Below, piece after piece: positions 49,004-59,075 of a DNA stretch of 64,000 nucleotides. Each line of letters begins with the position of its first letter. Within the stretch, counting starts at the first letter, position 1. The notes under the pieces are model-generated. The model saw only the letters and a list, made by a program, of their open reading frames with translations. It did not search any database and was not told the DNA's origin. Both the position numbers and the translations under genes were made by a program. The stretch is from Russula earlei (lineage: Eukaryota; Basidiomycota; Agaricomycetes; Russulales; Russulaceae): NCBI GenBank assembly GCA_025769875.1, contig JAGFNK010000185.1:29229-93228 (forward strand), given 5' to 3'.

Positions 49004-52000
49004 ATGGCGAGTAGAACACACAGTGCGGAAGTGGAAATTCCAATCTCACAAGTCCACACTGGCAGCGACCGTGAGCAGTGTCTACCTCAAGGCATGAACG
49101 TCGTGTTAATAGCAATACAGATCCGCTTGCGGGCCTTTCTTTCATCGACGAGCATTCGGGCGTACTAGATGCACTTCAAAGAGACGAAGGTAGAGTTCAA
49201 CACTTTTACTGGAATGGCACACTCACGGTTTCTTACACTGCAGACCAACTCAATTGGTCTTCCACGGAGTTTTCAACACCGGAACAGCAAATCCACAGGC
49301 TTCCCACATCCACACCCGGAGATCCCCTTGAGCAAGTAGAAGGAATGTACCGTCTCCTAGATCTCATAAGTGAATATGGGAGCAACGGTCACGGTGCGAG
49401 ATGACTTTCATAGCTGGATCGTAGTGGCTGATTTGGCCAATCACATATAGTTAATAGGGTCATCTTTGCTCAGGACTCCGTCCGACGCTTCATCAACTCT
49501 GTGTCTCCTGGAGCGTACGCGTCTACTACCAAGGTCGATTTTAAATCATTGGATCAATTCATGATCAAGCCTCTCGGCGTGTATGGATCAAAAGACGAGA
49601 TCGTACGCCTACTACAATACACAGGTGCTATTGACGACAACGTGTACGTGTCATCCTTGCCGACTATCTTCTGTTTCTAAGGCCCACTCTCAGCGCTCGC
49701 TTGTTACTGGCGCCTTCTGACGCCAGTGATTCTCGACCGATACTCTCCTCTGGTCTGTACATTGTGACTGCGAATGCAGTGGATATTGCCGATGAACGAC
49801 ACTACGTGATATATATTGGCCCGAAGATACCACCTGGAATGACTCTGCAATCTACTCTGTGCGACACAACAGAATCGCCTTCATGAGGTGACCAATCTCT
49901 GATAATTCATGTATCTTCACTTCCATACACATAAGCAGATATCTCACGAAGATATGTGATCAACTGGTTGCTCTGTTATCCCCCAGTCATTCATCGGGTA
50001 TAGTCTGGCACGACCAAGACAGTGGCCCTGAATCGATCAACGTGGAATCTGATGATGACTCTGATGGACTTTTCATGGTCAACGGCGGCGAAATAAGCGA
50101 ACAAGAGAACGTTGTTGCACGCCCTGGCTTTCAGGTATTCTACATCTCATCTTTCTCAAAGTATCGCGTTCTGATTCTTCAAAGATCAATTCACCCTATA
50201 TTGTGCCCCCTGAACATTCCCCTAACTGCCCTGTTGATCCCGCAGTCCTGGCTCCTCATCTTTTACCCGGTGAAACTACGCAGGCACTTATCAATACGAC
50301 TTACATCCCGCATCTATCTCCATCTGAGGCATTCGACCACGTTTCCTTCAGTGAAGCGTCTTTCAGGCAGTTACTGTGGGTGCCCAAGTACTTCCCTATC
50401 ATTACACCCACCTTCTTCACAGAATGGATAACACTGTCGGCCTGTCGGAAGACCTCGATGAGGACACTATGCAGGCCCTGATTGAGCTTGCCTTTGGGGA
50501 ACTTTACCCGGGACCCTGCAATAAGTGGCGTGCTGCGAACAGGCACATTCATGTTCGGTATCAAGAGGAATTGACCAAGCGGAAGGATATGGTTCGTCAA
50601 GAAATTGCCAGAGGGGAGGATTCGCTGCGGAGAGTACTTCGTGAAGTCGTTGTCGAGGACGTGATGATACTCTTTCCGTAAGTTTTTATTCTAATCTACA
50701 GTCTCCCAGGCCGCGCCAGTGATAGCGTGTACTGCAGGTCACTGGAACGGGATAACCTCTCTACAACGGTGGCGGACACTGCTGACTTGGATGCCGGTGA
50801 GCACACAGCTGGTCGAGTGTTCCTGCAGTCAGCTTTTAACATGTCATGGTTTTTGCAGGATCGATGCAGCTTTCTGATCTCGATTCACTTTACCCTGACT
50901 TTCGAACTGTCTATTCGAAGTATTTTGATGATGCGAGATTTAACACAGCGCTAGGGCTTGACCCTCGCTTCGAATCTCTGAAAGTGCGCCTGATCTCTGT
51001 CCTATACCTCGTCGAGAAAAATCAACACATGACCACTGAATCCCGTGCGGAGCTTATTGAGGCCGTCCTGCTTGAAGGCAACTTTCGTCGTGCACAGCGA
51101 GCGCTTTCCAGGACAGTTGAGGAGAAGAGGCTTGGCTCGATCGCTAGGTCACCGCTTTCCACAGCTGCCGGTTCTGAGGACTTAGAGAAGGAAATGAGGA
51201 CCTTGGCAGCCAGGTATCCCGATACGCAATTTCTCCTCATGCTTAAAAGCAGAAGAAACGAAACCTTGCGGCCTGTCATCGAGGAGGTCGAGGCGCTTGC
51301 ACATACTCAATTAACTTCTTCAATTGATGCAGTGGTAAAGGCGATGGTTCATGCCGTGTTGGCCACACACCAGGTGTATCGCGAAAGGTCGGTACAGCAC
51401 GAGATAGAGAGTGAGGAGAGGACGTCATGCGCCAAATTACTGGTAGAGTTTATTCAAGACATCAACTCGCTAGCGGCGGGTCGACATGATTCGTGAGTCT
51501 TTCCTGTCCTTTCGTGAAGGCGAAAATCTGAGGCGCCTAGTGTGGTATATATTGATAACATCACCACCATTCCGTCAATCAGGTCGCGAGACGGGTGAAT
51601 TGTCTGACATTATATCGAGATAATGAGCTGATTGTGCTTAGAGCGTTGAAGTCTGAAGGCCCCAGTTCCGGAGCGGCTCGTACGTCTGAATAAGACGTTG
51701 TGAACTGAACTGATGATATTTGTATGCAAAATCAGAATATGTAATCACTGGTCGCCACCAGGTCCTCTTTGAGGCCTCGCTTGAAATTTGGGTACATCCT
51801 TTGGGTTTAGATGCCGGCGACGAGTACAATATGCAGTTACATTCAGATTACATACCAAGTCCGCTCGTGAACGACCGACCTTCGTCCAGGTTTCGTATAC
51901 CACTCACCGCGAATATCGTGTAGGTGTTCGGCCTCGTCACGTTCAATTGTAGTTCATGGCAATTCCGCAGCTTCTATCGGGTCCTTGAAACTGAAAGGCT

Positions 52001-55000
52001 TCTCCTTATCCTGCTTAACCGACAAAAGTTCTACATCTATCTTGAACGTCTCCCTGAGATGAATGCAGCAATAAGGCAGGGCAGATCCGTCAAAGCATTA
52101 AGCTGCGAGAAGCTAGGTGACGAAGTCCTCTTCGCCTTTGACGAAACTAAGCGTTCCTTGGCTGTGTGCTCTTCAACGATGGTATCCAAGTTCGTTTGCT
52201 AAAGAGTGCTTCCTATGATCTATTTCTTACAGTTACGACTTTACGTGTTCATTTTTGACGAGGGCTACAAGGTGCTTCATGGACAGGGAAACCCCATTAA
52301 TCTCGCCCCATGGTATAGTCAAACAGGAACCTCCATACTACATGCAGCTTTCGTATGTGGGAACGAAGAAGTTGTCTTGGTGGACTCCAGCGCGCAGGCC
52401 CGCGTCATCTCTTTCGTTATCCAGCAATTCAGGTGCGACTTTCCCCGCTCTCGCAGTGCGTCACTTGCTGATCCTTTGGAAGACCCGCTTCTTTACAGCT
52501 CCCATCACTTCCCAGTTCAATATTCTCGTCCCCAGACGGATCCTGCCTCCTTGTGCACTTCCAAGATCCGAGACCAGTTCTCATTGCATATCATTGGAAA
52601 ACATTTGGCACCACTGCCGGAATCTCCCTTGACGTTCCTGATTTTTCCCTTCAGGGTGCTGTTTTGACCTCTATGGTTAGCCGACGGCGCATCTTTTTCA
52701 TGGGCCTCGACATCGATTTGGGATCTGTGAAGTCAATCGCTATAGATAACAGAAACGCCTCAAATCATAGAAACCGTCACGCTCTGCACACCAGTTTGCT
52801 CGATTGTCATAGTGAAGTCTGGTCCCGCTTTCCCGTCATCGCAGCTGTGACACGCCGCACGGTCACGTCTTCGAGTGAGCGACAGCCGAAGAGCATTACC
52901 TTTGTCACCGGAAATCATTCCCAGCCTTTCGGTTCTTACTTCTCGGATCTCATCCAGACATTTGAAAGGACGACAAGGAAGCCGACGGGCGACGAACTGC
53001 GTCGCATCCAAGTGTCCGCGATGAAATTTTCGTCGTTCCGGACTGAGATAATCATGCGTTATGACTGGGATGTGTCGCGCTACCGTGTTGGAGAGTGGCT
53101 GGTGGACCTGCTTTGCCTTATTCCAATCCATATCGCTGTTTGCCGTGGTAACGATTTCGTTCCGTTGTCAGATGGAGTGCTATCCCTTGAATTGGAGCGG
53201 TCTTTACGTGGCGCTGAGATTAGCGAAGTAGTGGACAAACTGTCATTTGGATGGTACGAGCCGATCTTCCGATCTTATTCGGCAACAAAGGTATGGCCTA
53301 AAGGTTAACGGCTGTTTGAGGTACTTGACAATCCTGAGGTCGATACTAGCAGCCCGTGAAGGTGGTATCCTCAATGGGTCAACCATCTATGGGGAAAAGC
53401 TTCGCTTTGAATCATCTCTTGGATACATCATTTGCTGTGGGTGCCATGCGGACAACTGGTACATTCTCCACCTTGGCGATCAAGTGTGAATGTGCTGATG
53501 TAAACAGAAGGTGTATGGATGTCCGTAACGCCCACAGACGACGCACTGATCGTAGGACTCGACTGTGAAGGTCTGTTTGATTCATCCTCGTCCCGCGTAG
53601 TTGATCGATTCCACAAATTGTAGGCGTCGACAGCGTTGAACAGTCTATACAAACGGATACGCTCCTCGTTTTGTTCAACACCGCGATATCGAATCTAGTG
53701 CGTCAGTAAGACTTGTATGGCTCTCTTCTAAACTCAAATAGGTTCTGCTCCGCAATAACTTTACATACGGTCACGACATCAGTGGACTATTCCAATCCTT
53801 CCAGTATAGTGCGTCCGTATTCGATCCGGTTGCAAATCCATCTCTCTTCCAATCTACCCTCTTCATTATCATCAAGGCAGGTGCTCGGTAACAGCATTGC
53901 GTCAATGTCATTTGACTTTGCTATCTTTCAGGATGTACTGGAATCCGATAGAACGGAGATCGCTCGCGAGTAAGCTTTCGTGTCGTGTATATTCAACCGT
54001 TCGGCCAAATCACTGCTTCTCAGGTTCTCTTCCAAGGTTCGAAAGTTCATCGAACAAGAGAAAAATGACAATTTCATCTCGCGCCTTCACGGTGGGAAGA
54101 TGAAGATCATACCGTCACCAGTCATCGAATCGACGGAATTCTACAAATTATTCCCCGCGCTCAAGAAGTCCCTGGATTTACAGAAGACGACTCATTCAAC
54201 AGCAGGTGAATTCCTACTTACGATCAAAACCATGATGGCGAAATTGAGGGTACTTCTTGCGATTCTTCGTAAATGCCACCGTCGTCAAACTCATAACGTC
54301 TCCATAGGGCTGCGACTGGGAACCCCTCTCTCGTCCGTTGCTTCCTCCATGTTTATCCCGTCCCTGATGGCCTCTCTTGCAGAGACTTTAACCGTCCATC
54401 GTATCAGAGCGCTCCTCGCTTTGCTCCCGATTGCGTTAGCTACAGGCTATTCCGAACCCGATTGCGAGCCACTAAAGGTACTGTGATCTATCAACCAATT
54501 GCATCCGAGTGATCCTAAAAAGCGCTTAGGACTTGGAGACTGGCACCATCGTAGAAGCCGATGACACCTTGGCTCGTTTTGCTATCTCTGGAGATGATCG
54601 AGTTTCGCAAGCCGATATTGAGATGCACCTTACTATTTTACGAGAGTCCTGGGATGGGTGGGCGTCGCGGCAATCCATTTCCGACTCTGACTGGATGTCA
54701 ACACTTGCATCTTACATCAGCGGAATGATCGAATTGCGAGTCAACCACGTCCAGCGTTGGTTGGATTCCAATTTGGAGCGGTTCCAAGCTGGCCATGCCG
54801 CCGTCGAGGACCTCCTGTCACGATTTGACAACATGGTCTTCGATATGAGAAGGACTGCCCAAATGTGCAGGGCTCAATGCGCATCATGTCATCTCTTCTG
54901 CATTCTCAGTCGCTCACACGAGGGGGAACACAGTTGTGAGACCAATCACAAGTGTGATCATAAATGTGCGTTCTGTAATGATGAGCCGAAGCCTTGCGGG

Positions 55001-56982
55001 AACCCGTACGTCTTTACCCTTCACTTACGGCTGTCGGCTAAATGGACGGCAGCGCTGGCCATCCCGGGGAGCATATGTACGTGGGGCTGGAAATCCATCC
55101 AATAATATTGTTTTCTCACCGGCATATAGTTGTGTTGTCAACGCCCACTTGTGTGGCGGTCCTTGCAAGCTGTCAGGAAAGCGAGGTTGTTTACAAGATT
55201 GCACGAAGGTTAGTCAATACTGTTACCTCTTCGAATTGCCTGCTTCCGTATCTCCAGGTGACGGGTCACGTCGAAGATGAGCACATGTGTTCTGCGCTGG
55301 TCCACATGTGTGGCGAGGTATTGGATGATTCCATTACCTATCAAGCTCCTTTCTTACTCACAGACACCCGATGTCGTTAGCCATGCGCTCTCCAAGAGAT
55401 GAAGCTGCCAGGTGGGAAGATGTATTCTTGCAAACAAGAGTGCACTGTGCCCAGGTGCGTTCAAATTTGAACCTTTCCCCCCTCATCCTGCCGATTACGA
55501 TCTTTCAGTGACCAAGCCCACGATGTTCATTCCTGCGATACGAGGCTGTGCCCCATGACATGCGAACTTTGTAGACGTCTTTGCGTTCAACCTCACCTTC
55601 ATGGGCTCGCAACCGGCTCATTTCACTTATGCGGGTCAGAATCTGTCCCGATTATAGGAGCATTCGACTGAAAGATTGAGTTGGCAGCGAAGCACATGCA
55701 TGCTCTGCCCTGTGCTCAGCGCCAGGCATATGTCAGATCGACACAACCCCTCTATCTATAGAGGCCACTTTCACAGGAAGACATGAGACATTTCAATACA
55801 CCAAGGTGATGAAACTTACTTTGCATTTCAAAACGAGCTCTGATTTTGTCCTCATCATACGCAGTATTCTCAAGGTCTGCCTGAATGCTGTCCTATATGA
55901 CGTTGCGCTGACTTGAAGTTAGCTGCGAAGCGGCTGCAATGTGTGAAGATTATTGAACCAGGAGAAACAACGCATGCAGGCAGCCACATTCACTCAAAGG
56001 AGAAATATCCGTTTCACTTCTGTGAGGCTCGGTACGTCATTTGACGGTATGATTTGCTGTTAACGCAGATAGCTGAAGCGATATAGTTGCGAAGGCTGCG
56101 CCTTCTTTTGCAGTTTACCTTTTGGTACGACATCGATCATGAATAGTTATACCTCCTTATCACCTTTGTCCATAACTTTAAGGTCATCCTCAGCTAGAGC
56201 ATGAAACCAGTCATGGCACTATGACCCGTACTCGCTGGGCTATTGAAGGACCCGATGGGACAAATATCGAGCTGGATGGTCGCAAGTTCTCCACTAACGA
56301 CGATGGATCACCGATGATGTGCAATCTCGTTTGCTCATCGATGGGAAGACACGTTCATATCGATTATTGTCGCACAGTAGGGAACGCACCTTGTGAAGGG
56401 GACGATATTCAGCATATTAACGAAAGGATGATTCCCAATCCGGACAAGCCAAAGGATGCCATTACTCACAAGCTCTACTGGCGCAGGATGGGTTTGTCGA
56501 GTGACCCTTTGTCCATGGATTTTCCCGACTGAATCGCTACTTACAGGCTTCAAAGGTCATGAGCACTAGCGGTTTATTTAGAAACGTGCACTGAGATTTG
56601 ATCCCAGACCCTTATCCTCGTGACGAACAGGATCTCTTTGGGAAATGGTGTGTCGTGCTTGCCATGAACATATGAGCTGTTAACATTTTCCCGTAGCGAT
56701 GCCATGTGCTCAGGTATGACGATACTTATATGCCGTCTCGTATTTTTCGTTAAAATGCCACACCTACAGCGCCCCGAACACTGGACGACGACGGCCTCTG
56801 GGTTGAGTGGGCCATCTTACTGCACACTGCCACTATTTCATGCACCTGTGGATGACGAGAACGCCCCTCCTGGCCCTGGGTGTGTGTCTCATGACGGACA
56901 CCACTTCCGCTGCAAAAATCCGGCAGAGACATTCCTAGGGTCCGTAGATTCGGTGAGAAAGCCGCGTGGTTTCCCAATTTGA
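49004..56982 (+). pseudogene. Giant VLIG-like GTPase, copy 2, VWA domain deleted and frames broken
   Basis: This is a diverged copy of the gene at 29257 with the same domain order up to the Cys/His-rich region. Conserved landmarks: YRLLDLI (about 49351), the YLTKICDQ exon (49941), the P-loop GQPSMGKS (53377-53400), and Cys/His-rich exons (54870-55640). It has several defects. Near 49816 an extra TA unit shifts the frame before the TTWND segment, leading to a stop. The N-terminal exon is out of frame with ATG 49004. Around 51640-51740 the frame meets stops where copy 1 is open. After the HHFRCKNP segment (56900-56923) it jumps directly in frame to the C-terminal AETFLG tail and stops at 56982, so the whole VWA domain is missing. 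One intron (53877-53931) has a GC donor where copy 1 has GT. It is probably non-functional as a full-length protein; expression of shorter pieces cannot be excluded. Confidence 0.72.
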
Positions 56983-57130
56983 AGGCCTCGAGGCCTCTGC
57001 GGTTGAGTGAGTCACGAGGAACTAAATTGCATCTGAGTGCCCTGTCATACTTAAAATTGTGTTCATAATCTCTGTACATTGTATTGAATCGATTAAGATG
57101 TACAACTAGCAGTAGTTGGCTAGCAGTAGT

Positions 57131-57355
57131 TGGGGTTTGGAATGGTTTGGAACTCCGACATCAAGTCTTCATCACTGCCATCATCGTCAGCAACAACGAT
57201 GAGACCCCAATTGCCACTTCATGTTGTCGGGCCGTCTCCTTGGAAACCCTGATCCTAACATAACTATAGAACCATCTCTATTTTTTTGACTGCGGACCGT
57301 TGTACGTTACCTCAGCGAGACAGGGAACACGATGGCGCGCCGACCTCCCTCGGTG
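57131..57355 (+). pseudogene. Duplicated fragment of the BRR2 5' end
   Basis: This segment matches 38521-38752, the last part of the BRR2 leader and the first 45 or so codons, with scattered substitutions and small deletions. Shared landmarks include GGAATGGTTT, ATGAGACCCCAA-like text, the TGACTGCGGACCGTT stretch and GGCGCGCC followed by ACCTCCCTCG. The initiating ATG context is changed and indels break the frame. Similarity stops near 57355. It follows giant gene copy 2 exactly as BRR2 follows copy 1, so it marks the right end of what is left of the duplicated unit. Confidence 0.88.
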
Positions 57356-58325
57356 ACTTCACGGCGGTGTGCTCCCAACGTCGCTGGTACTGTATCACTT
57401 GCTCTACCAATAGAAAACTCATGTACGTCATTGCCGATCGTAGACAGTTGCTATGCTGACTGCCTGATTTCAGGAACGCTTAAGACAAGGAATTCGGAAT
57501 CTACCATCATGTCGTTCATGGGAAAAGATCTCCCCGCGGTGCGCAAGACACCACGGTAACGGACAAGAATTCTGCTCCCCTGGCAGTGCAGGTTCGAATC
57601 TGGCTGACGTGCTGCTTCTTTTACAAATGGCAATGTCCTTATCTCAGGGTATATGGCGTTCGAGTATTCGGGGTTCGAGCGGCTCTGGTCATCCCATGTC
57701 CGTGTCCTGTAACATTACTGGATCAGACGAGCTGCAGTTTTTACCTTGCGTGCTTGGGCTCGCGCTGATGACCTTTGGCCAAAACGCTCTGTCGGTCGTG
57801 GTAACAGATATTTGAAAGGCGTACAATGAATGGTTCGACCGAACTCCGTATCGCAGCGCAGAAAAGATATAATATCTAAGTGAGACCGACATAGTGGAAA
57901 ACCCATGGTCGGCTGAGTGAAAGCCACCGGGACTTGGAGTTAGCGGCTTCGAATCATTGAAAGGCATAGGCGTTGAGGTCAATAAGTCTTCAACTAACAA
58001 TCAGCAGTTATGGGTAAGACAGAGGCCTGATGGACATACTTGTCTATGGCACCCCAGCTGAAGAGCGCCACTCCACGACCAACTTTTTAATGCATCCTTG
58101 ACAAACTCGCTCAACGAGTCTCGCGACAATTTAGTTTGCTGACTCGCATGACCGTCGTGAGATCACTTGTTGCCATCCCTTATCCTTATTTTGATAGCGG
58201 AGCCGGAACCTTCAAAAGCCTCGTCAAGCGAGGTCTCGAAGCCTTGCGTGAACAGAAAACTCGCCTTTGAGCGCACAGCCTCTTTGACTCGTACGTAACG
58301 GCCTCTCTCTTCTCTTCTCTCGATT
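57356..58325. other. Gene-free stretch after the BRR2 fragment
   Basis: Apart from the tRNA-like remnant at 57424-57611, I see no supported feature. Open frames of 60-100 codons on both strands lack domains and splice logic. Confidence 0.35.
57424..57611 (+). other. Class II tRNA-like remnant, low confidence
   Basis: The 3' part (about 57571-57611) has a variable-arm-like hairpin (CTGC...GCAG), a T-arm with the B-box core GGTTCGAATC (57591-57600), and TGACGTG. That last heptamer pairs with TACGTCA at 57424-57430 (six Watson-Crick pairs and one G-U), which is followed by an A-box-like TTGCCGATCG. The distance is about 100 nt too long for a serine or leucine tRNA unless a large intron is present. 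One T-stem pair is mismatched and I cannot place an anticodon. It may be a decayed or interrupted tRNA gene, or chance. Confidence 0.22.
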
Positions 58326-58525
58326 AGGTTATTTTCGGCCCACAGCCGTGGGAAATTGGTCATCTGTCGTGCGGCCGTTGCCAACTACATTGTAGAATGT
58401 TGTTTGCCAGCCGTGTTTTGTAGTCTAACATACACACATACACAAATACAATCATACAACAAGCCAAACAATACGGCCGGAACGATAGATGGCCAATTTC
58501 CCACAGTTGTGGGCCAAAATAACCT
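58326..58525. repeat. Foldback or MITE-like inverted repeat
   Basis: A left arm (58326-58378) and a right arm (58473-58525) are inverted copies of about 53 bp with roughly 85% identity, by eye. The outer ends read AGGTTATTTT and AAAATAACCT. Each arm has an inner small palindrome (CCCACA...TGTGGG). The 94-bp spacer also contains partly complementary tracts. There is no coding sequence inside, and no clear target-site duplication at the edges. It fits a non-autonomous foldback or MITE-type element. Confidence 0.7.
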
Positions 58526-58676
58526 CGTTAAAGAAAACTCAAATCAATGTAATTGTGAATCATTCTATCAGTGTAACTAGCACATAAGTCTGTATATGAG
58601 ACAATCAGTTGCAGTGATCACCTGGGCCTATGGTCAGTTGAGCTGACAAATGGCTCAACTACGTCATATATCATCA

Positions 58677-59075
58677 TCATGTCCTTGGTGGGTCCATCTC
58701 ATCAAAAGTCTTTTGCCGATCTAGGCCCTGTCTCGCTTCTAGAGATGGATTAAGATAAGGGGCTCGTTTTTTTTGCGTAAACCTGAGTACCTCCTTCTTA
58801 GATTCTCTTGATTGACTCGATTTGCCCGATGACGATGGTCGCGCCCCCCCTCCAGCATTATCACCAATAGCCAAATTTTTTAAAAATTCGGTCATCTTGT
58901 CGGGCGGTCGAGGCCCCCTTTCACGATTATGAACACTGTGAGGTAAAGTCAACTTCAAGGGGAAGGGGAAAGATGACTTAAAAAGGTGAGCGTACCTTGA
59001 ACCTGAAGGAAGCGCGAACGATGGAGCGACGCCAAAGGCGAGGCAAAATATGGCTACAACAATGGAGGTACGCAT
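58677..59075 (-). CDS. Small secreted protein, unknown function
   Basis: Two exons (59075-58996 and 58935-58677) joined by a 60-nt GT-AG intron encode 112 residues. The start MRTSIVVAIFCLAFGVAPSF is a good signal peptide, with likely cleavage near the alanine-leucine-proline that follows. The mature part is hydrophilic, rich in Ser, Arg, Lys and Gly, without cysteines, and contains a basic KK/KR patch. A second GT-AG pair (within 58796-58737) could remove an internal segment but would cause early termination, so I keep it as coding. Small secreted proteins like this are common in mushrooms and include effectors and cell-wall proteins; nothing points to a specific role. An upstream in-frame ATG at 59114 exists, but the signal peptide favours 59075. 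Confidence 0.6.
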   Translation of the reverse strand: MRTSIVVAIFCLAFGVAPSFALPSGSRYAHLFKSSFPFPLKLTLPHSVHNRERGPRPPDKMTEFLKNLAIGDNAGGGARPSSSGKSSQSRESKKEVLRFTQKKRAPYLNPSLEARQGLDRQKTFDEMDPPRT

